Origin: Pseudomonas sp. P8_241
Lineage (GTDB): Bacteria > Pseudomonadota > Gammaproteobacteria > Pseudomonadales > Pseudomonadaceae
Direction: 5' to 3'
Assembly (NCBI RefSeq): GCF_034008315.1
Contig: NZ_CP125377.1
Span: forward strand, 4,338,501-4,402,500
Length of the DNA stretch: 64,000 nucleotides
The translations under genes were made by a program, and so were the position numbers. The notes under the pieces were generated by a model. It made no database searches. It saw only the letters and a program-made list of their open reading frames with translations, and had not been told where the DNA came from. Each line of letters begins with the position of its first letter. Within the stretch, counting starts at the first letter, position 1. Shown here piece by piece: positions 25,270 through 34,775 of this stretch.

Positions 25270-26787
25270 CTACCCATCGAAATCTCCCAAACTGATGTTG
25301 AGGCGCCCGAGTCGGTAGAGCAGCGTGTGGCGTGGCAGGCCGAGTTCACGGGCGGCGAGAGTCTGGTTACCGTCGTTTTTACGCAGGCTATCGAGCAGCA
25401 GCCTGCGCTCGACCTGCTCCAGGCGTTCACGCAGGCTCCAGCGGCTGTCTGGCGGTAAGGTTTGCGTGCGCAGGGAGAAATGCTCGGCCAGCAACTCGCC
25501 GTCTTCGCATAGCAAAACCGCGCGTTCGACCATCGCTTTGAGTTCGCGCACGTTGCCTGGGAAGGCATAACCGGACAGATGATCCAGCGCTTCTTCGGAC
25601 CAACGCAGCGCATCGCGCTGCAAAAACGAACAGGCTTTATCGGCAAAGTGTCGGGACAGGTCGAAAATGTCGGCTTCGCGCTGACGCAGGGCCGGCAACT
25701 CAATCGGAAACTGCGCGAGACGGTAATACAGGTCCTCACGGAACTTGCCTTCACTCACCAGTACCGACAAGTCACGGTGAGTCGCGGCGATAATGCGCAC
25801 GTCGATTTTATGAGTGTCGCTGGAGCCCAGCGGGCGAATCTCGCCTTCCTGCAACACGCGCAACAACTTGGCTTGCAGCGACAATGGCATGTCACCAATC
25901 TCATCGAGCAACAAAGTGCCGCCATTGGCCGCGTCGAACAGTCCGGCGCGGTCACGGTCGGCACCGGTGAACGCACCTTTGCGATAGCCGAACAGCTCGC
26001 TTTCCAGAAGATTTTCGGGGAACGCCGCGCAGTTCTGCACGATGAATGTCTGCGAGCGTCGTGGGCCGCAATCGTGAATCGCCCGCGCGACCACTTCCTT
26101 GCCAGTGCCGGTTTCACCGCGCAGCAGCACTGTGTACGGGCTGTGCAGGACTTTGCTGATCAACGCACGGGTCTGGCGCATGGCCAGACTCTCACCGATC
26201 AATCCGTAACCGCTGGCACAGGGCAGGCTGACAGGCACTGGCGACAAATCCACGGCGGGCTGACGCGAGCGTTGCAGCAGATTCAGTTGGCCCAGCACGA
26301 ACGAGCCTAACTGCCCGAGCGAGTCTGCAAAGACTTGCAAATCAATGTGCCGGTGACTCGCACAGAGCAACAAGCCTTTGACCGCTTTGAGTTGATTGAC
26401 CAGCGGCACACACAACAGAGATTGCCAAGGTGATGCCTGTGGCGGCATGAAACTGGTTTCGTGGAGGCTGCTGCTCAACCCCTCGAGACTTACCACGCGG
26501 TTCTGGCACAGAGAAAATTGCAGCAATTGCCCACCGCTGTAATCCGCTGGCAGGCTCGCCACTTCGCGTGATTGCAGTATGCCGTTGAGGCACTCGGCGT
26601 TCATCCCAAGGCATGTGTGAGTCGCATCCAGCAAGTAGAGTTGCGTCAGTTCGCAACCGCTTAGCTCGGCCACCCCTTGCACCAATTCACCCAGCAGCGC
26701 AGCATCGTTCGCCGCACGTGACAACTTGGTAAACTGCCCCAGCAAAGCTTCGGCATAGGCCAGTGGTTGCGATACCTGAGTGAACAT
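25270..26787 (-). CDS. sfa: T6SS-associated sigma-54-dependent activator Sfa
   Basis: The product has 505 residues: an N-terminal GAF-like sensor region (about 1-170), an AAA+ domain with Walker A GETGTGKE at 224-231 and the sigma-54 contact loop GAFTGA at 271-276, and a C-terminal Fis-type helix-turn-helix (QTLAARELGLPRHTLLYRL). I chose the ATG at 26787 because GAGG lies 8 bases before it, overlapping the clpV stop; a GTG at 26796 is an alternative. It is the likely activator of the sigma-54 promoter found upstream of hcp (46366-46381). Confidence 0.93.
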   Translation of the reverse strand: MFTQVSQPLAYAEALLGQFTKLSRAANDAALLGELVQGVAELSGCELTQLYLLDATHTCLGMNAECLNGILQSREVASLPADYSGGQLLQFSLCQNRVVSLEGLSSSLHETSFMPPQASPWQSLLCVPLVNQLKAVKGLLLCASHRHIDLQVFADSLGQLGSFVLGQLNLLQRSRQPAVDLSPVPVSLPCASGYGLIGESLAMRQTRALISKVLHSPYTVLLRGETGTGKEVVARAIHDCGPRRSQTFIVQNCAAFPENLLESELFGYRKGAFTGADRDRAGLFDAANGGTLLLDEIGDMPLSLQAKLLRVLQEGEIRPLGSSDTHKIDVRIIAATHRDLSVLVSEGKFREDLYYRLAQFPIELPALRQREADIFDLSRHFADKACSFLQRDALRWSEEALDHLSGYAFPGNVRELKAMVERAVLLCEDGELLAEHFSLRTQTLPPDSRWSLRERLEQVERRLLLDSLRKNDGNQTLAARELGLPRHTLLYRLGRLNISLGDFDG

Positions 26788-26797
26788 CACACCCACC

Positions 26798-29431
26798 TCA
26801 GGCGAACTCGCAAATCACGCTGGCGCCACCGTCGAGCGTGGCATGCACACGCTTGAGGCTTTCACCGCAGGCCATCGCATCGAGCAAGCGGTCGGCCACC
26901 AGCGGTAACACATGCAGATCGAGCAAGTGGTCGATCAGGCGTGCGCCGCTGTCACTCTGCGTGCAGCGTTCGGCCAAATGATCGACGAGGCTTTGGCAAT
27001 AGGTGAAAGCCAGCTGAAGACGGTTCAGACGCTCGCCCAGCCGGCCGAGTTTGATTTCAATCAGTTCACGCAGCACCGGACCTCCCACCGGGTAGTAAGG
27101 CACCACTCGCATGCGCGCCAGCAGCGCCGGCTTGAAGTGTTTGCTGAGTATCGGGCGAATGGTTTCTTCCAGCACTTCGGCGGCGGGCCGCGCGCCGTTA
27201 TCGCAGAGGTCGATGATGCGGTCGCTGCCCAGGTTCGAGGTCATCAGGATCAACGTATTGCGAAAATCGATTTCGCGTCCTTCACCGTCGTTGGCCACGC
27301 CTTTGTCGAAGATCTGGTAAAACAGGTTCAGCACGTCCGGGTCGGCTTTCTCGACTTCGTCAAGCAAGACGACGGAATACGGTTTCTGGCGCACCGCTTC
27401 AGTGAGCATGCCTCCCTCGCCGTAACCGACATAGCCCGGTGGCGCACCGATCAGGCGCGACACAGTGTGTTTCTCCTGAAACTCGGACATGTTGATGGTC
27501 GTAATAAAACGATCGCCGCCATACAGCAAGTCAGCCAGAGCCAGTGCGGTTTCGGTCTTGCCGACACCGCTCGGGCCGACCAACAGGAATACGCCAACGG
27601 GGGCTTGCGGATTGTTCAGACCTGCCGCAGTGGCACGCATAGTGCGATCCAGGGCGCGAACGGCTTGCTCCTGACCACGAATGCGCATGCGCAGTTCGGT
27701 GGCGAAAGTGGCGACCTTGGTGTTGTGTTCGCGGGCCAGTTGCGCCAATGGCACGCCGGTCCAGGCACTGATGACTTCGGCCACCAGGCGCGGGCAGACT
27801 TCGAAACTCACCAGACGCTCTTTTACTTGAGCCTCGGTCAAGGCGCGGTGGGCGGCGTTCAGCGATGCTTCCAGAGACTCAACGCTTTGTAATTCATCGG
27901 CATGAAGGGATTCGATCACCGCGCCTTGCTCAATCGTCGGCTCGACGGCGCTGGCTTCACGGGCCATGGCCAGTCGCTGACGCAGATCCAGCAGCTGCTC
28001 GGCCAGTGCTTTCTGTTCAGTCCACAGCGATTCCAGCGCGATCATTTCGCTTTCGGCTTCGTCGAGGCGATGCTCCAACGCCTTCAGCGCTGGGTAATCG
28101 ATCAGCAAACCGGCGTCTCCATCACGGCACAGAGCCTGGCGCTGACGGCCACTTTCAGCCAGTTCACTACGCAGGCGCTCAAGGCTTTCCGGGGCAGCCG
28201 CGAGGCTGATGCGCACACGGGCGCAGGCTGTGTCGAGCACGTCGACCGCCTTGTCCGGCAGCTGGCGACCCGTCAGGTAACGGGCGGACAGTTCAGCGGC
28301 AGCAACCACTGCGTCATCGCGCAGGTAGATGCCGTGGCTCTTTTCGTAAACCTGAGCCAAGCCACGCAGAATAGTGACGGCTTCACTGACCGTCGGCTCG
28401 TGCAATTGCACCGGTTGGAAACGACGAGCCAGTGCGGGATCCTTTTCGAAGTACTTCTTGTACTCCGCCCACGTGGTGGCGGCGATGGTGCGCAACTCGC
28501 CACGGGCCAGGGCCGGTTTCAGCAAGTTGGCCGCGTCGGAGCCACCGGCATTGCCACCCGCGCCGATCAGCGTGTGAGCTTCGTCAATGAACAGGATGAT
28601 CGGATGCGGCGAGGCTTTGACTTCGTCGATGACGCCCTTGAGGCGGCGTTCGAACTCGCCTTTGACGCTGGCGCCCGCTTGCAACAGGCCAACGTCCAGC
28701 GAGAGCAACTCGACGCCTTTGAGCACAGGGGGCACTTCACCGGCGGCGATGCGCAAGGCCAAGCCTTCGACGACCGCGGTTTTACCGACACCGGCTTCGC
28801 CGACAACAATAGGGTTGCTCTTGCGCCGACGAGCGAGGATATCGATCATCTGCCGGAGCGCGCCATCACGGCACAGCACCGGGTCGAGTTTGCCGTCGCG
28901 AGCCTGTTGAGTCATGTTGTGGGTAAAACGCTCCAACAGCGATTCACCCGGTGCGGTGGGTTTGCCAGTGGCCGCTGGTTCTTTCTGTGACAAGGCGAAC
29001 TCTTTGAGACGCTCGATGTTCAGCCTCGCCAGCAACGGCTGGTAGCGACTGCCGGCATAACGCATCGGGTTGCGCAGCAGCGCGAGGATCAGCGCAGCCT
29101 GTTCAACCTGGCTCTGCCCCAGTTCGAGGTTGGCCACCAGCAACGCATCTTGCAGCCATTGCAGCAGTTCCGGGGCGAACACCGGATTGCGCGAGCCGCT
29201 GTGTTCCATCCGGGAGTGCAATGCAGCGCTCAATACACCGGCGTCCATCCCGGCATCTTGCAATGCACGGACGAGCAAGCCTTGCGGGCGCTCCAGCAAA
29301 CCCAGCAGCAAGTCTTCGATCAGGATTTTGCTGCCGCCGCGGGCGACGCAACGCTCAGCCGAACGCTCCAGATCGCGACGGGTTTCGGCATCCAGGGCGT
29401 GGATAAGTTGTTGCAGGTCTACGTTGATCAT
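26798..29431 (-). CDS. clpV: T6SS AAA+ ATPase ClpV (TssH)
   Basis: The product has 877 residues: a Clp N-terminal domain (1-150), a first AAA+ module with GEAGVGKT at 211-218, a coiled middle domain, a second module with GPSGVGKTETALALADLL near 610, and DEVEKADPDVLNLF. ClpV unfolds the contracted TssBC sheath to recycle it. Length and motifs are intact. It lies 13 bases from tssG. Confidence 0.97.
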   Translation of the reverse strand: MINVDLQQLIHALDAETRRDLERSAERCVARGGSKILIEDLLLGLLERPQGLLVRALQDAGMDAGVLSAALHSRMEHSGSRNPVFAPELLQWLQDALLVANLELGQSQVEQAALILALLRNPMRYAGSRYQPLLARLNIERLKEFALSQKEPAATGKPTAPGESLLERFTHNMTQQARDGKLDPVLCRDGALRQMIDILARRRKSNPIVVGEAGVGKTAVVEGLALRIAAGEVPPVLKGVELLSLDVGLLQAGASVKGEFERRLKGVIDEVKASPHPIILFIDEAHTLIGAGGNAGGSDAANLLKPALARGELRTIAATTWAEYKKYFEKDPALARRFQPVQLHEPTVSEAVTILRGLAQVYEKSHGIYLRDDAVVAAAELSARYLTGRQLPDKAVDVLDTACARVRISLAAAPESLERLRSELAESGRQRQALCRDGDAGLLIDYPALKALEHRLDEAESEMIALESLWTEQKALAEQLLDLRQRLAMAREASAVEPTIEQGAVIESLHADELQSVESLEASLNAAHRALTEAQVKERLVSFEVCPRLVAEVISAWTGVPLAQLAREHNTKVATFATELRMRIRGQEQAVRALDRTMRATAAGLNNPQAPVGVFLLVGPSGVGKTETALALADLLYGGDRFITTINMSEFQEKHTVSRLIGAPPGYVGYGEGGMLTEAVRQKPYSVVLLDEVEKADPDVLNLFYQIFDKGVANDGEGREIDFRNTLILMTSNLGSDRIIDLCDNGARPAAEVLEETIRPILSKHFKPALLARMRVVPYYPVGGPVLRELIEIKLGRLGERLNRLQLAFTYCQSLVDHLAERCTQSDSGARLIDHLLDLHVLPLVADRLLDAMACGESLKRVHATLDGGASVICEFA

Positions 29432-29444
29432 GGATCATCTGTCC

Positions 29445-30452
29445 TTAATGAATTTTGCTGCCCAGCGTCACCACGCCGTCCGCTCTTTCGCGGCCCAGCC
29501 AACTGGTCCATCCCAGACGACAGGCGTTCTGCTCGCCGATGCGCTGCTCGGGAATTTCGTCCTGTCGCAGTACCAGGCGAATGTCGTAATCGAGCGGGTC
29601 ACGCAGAGTGAACCGAACCAGCGCGCGCAACGGCTGGTAACCGAAACCGATCGGCAGAAATTCGTGAAAGCGTTGCCAATCGAGTTGGGTGATGTGGATG
29701 CGGAATTTGCCGCTGCGGTCGCGTACGTGTTCGCCCAGTACCAGGTCTTCGCCCAGCAGACTGTTGGCACGACCCAGACGATTGCGCTGTTCGTCGAGCA
29801 TTTCCACGCGACGCTCGATGCACTGCTCGATAAACAGGTTTTCGTGCTTGAAGTAGTAACGCAGTACCGCCTCAATCAGCGCCGCAGAGTGCGCCCGCAA
29901 GCTGAGCAACCCGAGGTACGGCAGCAGGCGCTTCCAGTTCAGTTCCCCGGCCTTGCGGATCTCTTCGCCGCCTAGACCGATCAAGGCAAACAGCTGTGAG
30001 GAAAACGGGTCGAGCGCGCCGCTCAGGAATCGCGCGCGGTAGCGATACTTGCGCCAGATCGGCAACATCAGCCGGTGCAGGCGATGGTGAAACAGATCGA
30101 GGAAGTTGCGCGTCGAATTGCCTTCTTCGCTGTCGCCCAGAGCCTGTTCGCCATAGAACGCCGGTAGCGGCGAACCGGACCCCACCAGGCCGATCAGGTT
30201 GAATCGCAGTCGCGCGCGCATCTGCCCGTGTTCTTCGAAAAACTCCACGCGATCGACGTCGCTGCCAGGGAAACCCAGACTCGGGTTGGCCTGGAACTCC
30301 AGCTGGTCGTACAGCTCCTCTTCGCTCATGTACGGGTGAGCCACACGCAGCCGGTCGAGTACCAGCAGTACGGCCTGAAACAGCGAATACTCGCGTATTA
30401 CCCGGGTCAACCCGCTTAAAGCAGGGGCTGCAAGCCCATACGTGGCGCCCAT
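29445..30452 (-). CDS. tssG: T6SS baseplate protein TssG
   Basis: The product has 335 residues with the family features FQAVLLVLDRL near residue 25, LGFPGSDV and the YRARFLSGALDPFSSQLFAL region. TssG joins TssE, TssF and TssK in the baseplate wedge. Its ATG lies inside the tssF reading frame (37-base overlap) and has an AGAGG Shine-Dalgarno 7 bases before it. This start is kept because FQAVLLVLDRL follows shortly after it. Confidence 0.94.
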   Translation of the reverse strand: MGATYGLAAPALSGLTRVIREYSLFQAVLLVLDRLRVAHPYMSEEELYDQLEFQANPSLGFPGSDVDRVEFFEEHGQMRARLRFNLIGLVGSGSPLPAFYGEQALGDSEEGNSTRNFLDLFHHRLHRLMLPIWRKYRYRARFLSGALDPFSSQLFALIGLGGEEIRKAGELNWKRLLPYLGLLSLRAHSAALIEAVLRYYFKHENLFIEQCIERRVEMLDEQRNRLGRANSLLGEDLVLGEHVRDRSGKFRIHITQLDWQRFHEFLPIGFGYQPLRALVRFTLRDPLDYDIRLVLRQDEIPEQRIGEQNACRLGWTSWLGRERADGVVTLGSKIH

Positions 30453-32203
30453 TGGTACACCTCTCCCTGTGTGCTTTTTACCCGTAGCTCGTGGAACGAA
30501 TTGAGACTGGCGTAAAGCGCGAAAAACTCGTTGAGAACCGAAGCGAACACGAACAGGTCCCCTTCGCCGATATAGCCTTGCGGGTCGATGGTCAGCTCGG
30601 TGCGCAGTCCTCGCACCGGCAAACCGCGATGCAATCGGTCGACATGCTGATGCTCAATCGACTTGAGCCCGTCGAGCAGACGCTTGCTGACCTTCTCTGC
30701 CTGCTGATCGTAGTAACGCGGCAGATCGTAGGTTTCGAGAATGACCTTCAGCGCGTTGACGTCGGCCAGGGACAGATAGTTAAGCGACATATTGCTGATC
30801 AGTTTCCACAGGAAGTCACCGTTCAGCGGCGGCGCGAAACTTGCGGTGACCGGGGTGATGTTGCGGAAACCGAGGAACTCCGGCGTGCCTTCGCAGGCCA
30901 TGTTGATATCACCGAGCTTGAGTCTGCGCGGCAGATTCTGGTTGGTGCACATCAGCTCGATTGACAAGGTTTCGTGAGCTTCGGTGTGGCGGATGCCAAA
31001 GCTCAGATAGGTATCGAGGCCGTCGTGGAGCAATGACGAACGCTGGTGGACGCTGTAATGCGGACGGCTGTTGGGCACGTCGAAACTCGGATCGTGTTCG
31101 AAGGATTCGAACGGCACGTATTCCTGATAACCGGTGCCGCCGGGCTTCCAGCCGGTCACCGTTTCCACGGAAAACACACCGCAGCTTTCCAGGTTATGTT
31201 CTGTGGGCAGTAGCAGGTATTCGTCCTGCTTTCCATCGAGACGAATCGGTAACGCATCGTGCTTGAACAAATTAACGATGGGGGTGCAATGCAGCTTCAC
31301 GTTGTCCAGGGTCGGAGGCATGCGCAGGTTGCCGCTCTTGCGAATGTCGAAACGCAACTCCAGTCCCCGCATCTGTTTCAGCGTGTCTTGCGGCAGCGCC
31401 TTGAGCAGATCCAGACCGAGGACATCGACGAACATGAACTTGTCCTGGAAGGCGAAGTATTCCTGCAGATAGCGGTAACCGCGGAAGGTGTTCAGCGGAT
31501 AAGGGATCAACGCCTCGTCTTCGGCAAACCCCACCGGTTGTACGCGGTTGCATGGCATCTTGAACGCCATTGGCTTGCCGTCGACACCTTTGATTGCCAT
31601 GCCGGCGCTATCGAGCGGAATCAGTTCAATACCTTCCAGATTACGCAACAAACTCAGGTACAGCATTTGACTGATGTAACGCTCGCCAGCCAAGTGCAGA
31701 CGCAAGCGGTTCAATTCCAGCTCGCCAAGGTGGCCGTCGGCGCTCATCTCCAGGCGCAGGTTCAGCAACGAACCACTGCCCTTCACCGAATACGTCAGTC
31801 CGGTCAGATCCAGTGCCTGAACTTCGGTCGGGTAACAGGTGCGGAAACCACAATGTACCTCGTCGATCTGCTGACTCTGGACCGGCGTATCGCGCCCAAC
31901 CATCAATGCAGGTCCGGAGCGCTTCAGCGGGTCGAACTGCAAAATGCTGAACGCAGGCAGCGGCCGCATGTAGTTCGGCCACAGCAATTGCATCAGCGAG
32001 TGGCTGACCTCAGGCAATTCATCGTCGAGCTTCTGCCGTAGACGACCGGTCAGAAACGCAAAGCCTTCCAGCAACCGCTCAACATCCGGATCACGTCCGG
32101 CCTGCCCGAGGAAAGGCGCCAACGCAGGGTTGCGCTCGGCAAATCGGCGGCCTAACTGGCGAAGTGCCGTGAGTTCGCTTTGGTAGTAATGGTTAAAGGA
32201 CAC
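30416..32203 (-). CDS. tssF: T6SS baseplate protein TssF
   Basis: The product has 595 residues starting with the TssF signature FNHYYQSELTALRQLGRRFA and ERNPALAPFLG, then FLTGRLRQKLDDELPE. It is the large subunit of the (TssF)2-TssG wedge. Length is normal. It overlaps tssG at the 3' end and is separated from tssE by about 107 bases in which no gene or clear signal is seen. Confidence 0.96.
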   Translation of the reverse strand: MSFNHYYQSELTALRQLGRRFAERNPALAPFLGQAGRDPDVERLLEGFAFLTGRLRQKLDDELPEVSHSLMQLLWPNYMRPLPAFSILQFDPLKRSGPALMVGRDTPVQSQQIDEVHCGFRTCYPTEVQALDLTGLTYSVKGSGSLLNLRLEMSADGHLGELELNRLRLHLAGERYISQMLYLSLLRNLEGIELIPLDSAGMAIKGVDGKPMAFKMPCNRVQPVGFAEDEALIPYPLNTFRGYRYLQEYFAFQDKFMFVDVLGLDLLKALPQDTLKQMRGLELRFDIRKSGNLRMPPTLDNVKLHCTPIVNLFKHDALPIRLDGKQDEYLLLPTEHNLESCGVFSVETVTGWKPGGTGYQEYVPFESFEHDPSFDVPNSRPHYSVHQRSSLLHDGLDTYLSFGIRHTEAHETLSIELMCTNQNLPRRLKLGDINMACEGTPEFLGFRNITPVTASFAPPLNGDFLWKLISNMSLNYLSLADVNALKVILETYDLPRYYDQQAEKVSKRLLDGLKSIEHQHVDRLHRGLPVRGLRTELTIDPQGYIGEGDLFVFASVLNEFFALYASLNSFHELRVKSTQGEVYQWAPRMGLQPLL

Positions 32204-32310
32204 AGTCGGCTACCCGCTTTTCTTGTTCGCGAAAGGTGTGAGGTCAGTGGCGTTAAAGAAACGTCCCGAACGTCGATGCCGATCAATCAATAAAATTGTT
32301 TCGATCTCCG

Positions 32311-32721
32311 TCATGTGCTGACTTTGACTTGGCCGTTGCCATCCAGGCGCGCGGCAAAGCTGACCCGTCGCTTGAAACCCTCAACTTCCATAAGCGCGTT
32401 GATGCTGAAGGACAAGCGGAGCTGTTCGTGGTCAGGCGGTAGGGAGATGACATGCACGTTGCTCAGGCGTGGCTCGTAGGCTTCTATGAATTTCTCGATA
32501 GCCAAACGGGCCTGACTCAAGGCGTCGTGCAGGCTCAGACGCATGTCATTGAGATCGGGAAGCCCGTAATCGGACAGCGTTTGCACACTGCCCGCACGTG
32601 TACTCAACATCTTGGCCAGATGGGCAGCCACCGACGCCATGGCGCAAAACTCGAGGCTGCAATCGATGCGTTTTCCAGCATCGCCACCCAGGCGTTCGAA
32701 AAGGCTGCCGTATCCAGTCAT
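32311..32721 (-). CDS. tssE: T6SS baseplate protein TssE (gp25-like)
   Basis: The product has 136 residues. The N-terminal SLFERLGG is followed by a gp25-like core with the conserved YGLPDLNDM, ending in FEPRLSNVHV-like sequence (here YEPRLSNVHVISL). It nucleates sheath assembly at the baseplate. The gene follows tssC by 14 bases and belongs to the same operon. Confidence 0.94.
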   Translation of the reverse strand: MTGYGSLFERLGGDAGKRIDCSLEFCAMASVAAHLAKMLSTRAGSVQTLSDYGLPDLNDMRLSLHDALSQARLAIEKFIEAYEPRLSNVHVISLPPDHEQLRLSFSINALMEVEGFKRRVSFAARLDGNGQVKVST

Positions 32722-32735
32722 GAGTCAGGCTCCGC

Positions 32736-34211
32736 TTACTCTTTATCCAGCTTGCCGACCAGTGACAAGGTGAAGTCTGCGCCCATGTATTTGAAGTGGG
32801 GCCGCACGTTCAGGCTCACGCGGTACCAGCCTGGCTCGCCTTCGACATCACTGACGATGATCTGGGCAGCACGCAGTGGACGGCGGCCACGGACTTCGGC
32901 GCTGGGGTTTTCCTGGTCGGCCACGTACTGACGGATCCATTTGTTCAGCTCCTGCTCAAGATCAGTACGTTCTTTCCACGACCCGATCTGCTCGCGCTGC
33001 AGTACTTTCAAGTAGTGAGCCAGGCGGTTGACGATCATCATGTACGGCAGTTGGGTGCCGAGCTTGTAGTTCAGTTCGGCCGTCTTGCCCTCTGCACTGT
33101 TGCCGAAGAACTTTGGCTTTTGCACCGAGCTTGCGGAGAAGAACGCCGCGTTGTCGGAGCCTTTGCGCATGGTCAGAGAAATAAAGCCCTCTTCCGCCAT
33201 CTCATATTCACGACGATCGGAAACCAACACTTCGGTAGGAATCTTGGTTTCGATTTCGCCCATGCTTTCGAAATGGTGCAACGGCAGGTCTTCCACCGCG
33301 CCACCGCTTTGCGGGCCAATGATGTTCGGGCACCAGCGGAATTTGGCGAAGCTATCGGTCAATTTGGTGCCGAACGCGTAGGCGGTGTTACCCCACAGGT
33401 AGTGTTCGTGGCTATTGGCTACGGTTTCCTTGTACACGAACGACTTCACCGGGTTTTCTTCCGGGTCGTAGGGGTTGCGCAGCAGAAAACGCGGGACGGT
33501 AAGACCTACGTATCGGGCGTCTTGCGATTCGCGGAAACTCTGCCATTTGGCGAATTGCGGGCCGTCGAAATGATCTTTGAGATCCTTCAGGGCCGGCAAA
33601 CCAGTGAAGTTTTCCAGGCCGAAAAACTGCGGGCCGGCTGCGGCGATGAACGGCGCGTGGGACATGCAGGCCACACTGGACACGTACTGCATCAGCTTTA
33701 CGTCCGGCGAGCTTGGAGTCATGAAGTAGTCCGCAATGATCGCGCCCACCGGCTGACCACCAAACTGACCGTATTCAGCGGTATAAATGTGCTTGTACAG
33801 GCCAGCCTGCATCACTTCCGGTGAATCTTCGAAATCGTCCAGCAGGTCTTCTTTGGAAACGTTGAGAATCTCGATCTTGATGTTTTCGCGGAAGTTGGTG
33901 CGCTCGACCAGCAATTGCAGGCCACGCCACGAGGATTCCAGAGACTGGAAGTCCGAGTGGTGGAGGATTTCGTCCATTTGACGGCTGAGTTTGGCATCAA
34001 TCTCGGCGATCATGCGGTCAACCATGGCTTTCTTGACCGGTTCACCATCGTTCTGCGGTTTGAGCAGCTCCTCGATGAACGCTGACACGCCGCGCTTGGC
34101 GATGTCGTAGGCTTCGTCGCCCGGCGTCAGGCGGGTTTCGGCAATGATGCTGTCGAGAATGCTGAATTCGCCCTGCTCGTTGTTGTTCTGCTGTGCTGCG
34201 CTAGTGCTCAT
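32736..34211 (-). CDS. tssC: T6SS contractile sheath large subunit TssC
   Basis: The product has 491 residues with family signatures SSWRGLQLLVERT, FMTPSSPDVKLMQYVSSVA and the C-terminal YRVSLNVRPHFKYMGADF. With TssB it forms the cytoplasmic sheath whose contraction drives Hcp and the tip outward. I chose the ATG at 34211 (MSTSAAQQNNNEQ) because AAGGAAG lies about 9 bases before it; an in-frame ATG at 34247 lacks a Shine-Dalgarno and would overlap tssB. Confidence 0.96.
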   Translation of the reverse strand: MSTSAAQQNNNEQGEFSILDSIIAETRLTPGDEAYDIAKRGVSAFIEELLKPQNDGEPVKKAMVDRMIAEIDAKLSRQMDEILHHSDFQSLESSWRGLQLLVERTNFRENIKIEILNVSKEDLLDDFEDSPEVMQAGLYKHIYTAEYGQFGGQPVGAIIADYFMTPSSPDVKLMQYVSSVACMSHAPFIAAAGPQFFGLENFTGLPALKDLKDHFDGPQFAKWQSFRESQDARYVGLTVPRFLLRNPYDPEENPVKSFVYKETVANSHEHYLWGNTAYAFGTKLTDSFAKFRWCPNIIGPQSGGAVEDLPLHHFESMGEIETKIPTEVLVSDRREYEMAEEGFISLTMRKGSDNAAFFSASSVQKPKFFGNSAEGKTAELNYKLGTQLPYMMIVNRLAHYLKVLQREQIGSWKERTDLEQELNKWIRQYVADQENPSAEVRGRRPLRAAQIIVSDVEGEPGWYRVSLNVRPHFKYMGADFTLSLVGKLDKE

Positions 34212-34239
34212 TGTCTTGGCTTCCTTGGCTGATGGGGAC

Positions 34240-34743
34240 TCAGGCATCCTGAGCGGCGGTGCTCAAGCCCAGCTCACCCAGAACGCGAGCGCGGGATTCG
34301 TCGTCGGCGAGTACGCCTTCGATGGCTTTGCGAAATGCCGGTGCGTTACCCAGCGGCCCCTTGAGGGCTACCAGCGCATCGCGCAGTTCCATCAGTTTTT
34401 TGAGCTCAGGCACTTGCTCGACCAGGCTGGCCGGATTGAAGTCCCTCATTGAGTTCACATGCAGCTTCACCGCCAGCTCTTGCGTGTCGCTGTCTTCCTG
34501 CAGTCGGTTCGGTACGCTAAGTGTCAGGTTCAACTCTTGTTTGGCCAGCACGTCGTCGAACGTCATCTTGTCGATGCTGATCGGCTTGCGATCTTCGACC
34601 TTGCGCTCATCCTTGCGGTGGGTGTAGTCACCGATTGCCAGCAGTTTCAACGGCAGTTCGATCTCCTCCCTGGCAGCACCGGTGGCAGGTTTGAAAGTGA
34701 CGTTGATGCGTTCCTTGGGGGCTACCGAGCCTTCTTTGGCCAT
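34240..34743 (-). CDS. tssB: T6SS contractile sheath small subunit TssB
   Basis: The product has 167 residues with RINVTFKPATG, LPLKLLAIGDYTHR and the KELMELRDALVALKGPLGN-type C-terminal helix (here KKLMELRDALVALKGPLGN). It pairs with TssC in the sheath. The ATG at 34743 has AAGGAG 8 bases before it, whereas the longer frame back to 34836 lies within the end of tssA, so the shorter start is used. Confidence 0.96.
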   Translation of the reverse strand: MAKEGSVAPKERINVTFKPATGAAREEIELPLKLLAIGDYTHRKDERKVEDRKPISIDKMTFDDVLAKQELNLTLSVPNRLQEDSDTQELAVKLHVNSMRDFNPASLVEQVPELKKLMELRDALVALKGPLGNAPAFRKAIEGVLADDESRARVLGELGLSTAAQDA

Positions 34744-34775
34744 GGCTTTTCTCCTTGCGGTTGTGGCCCTGAGGC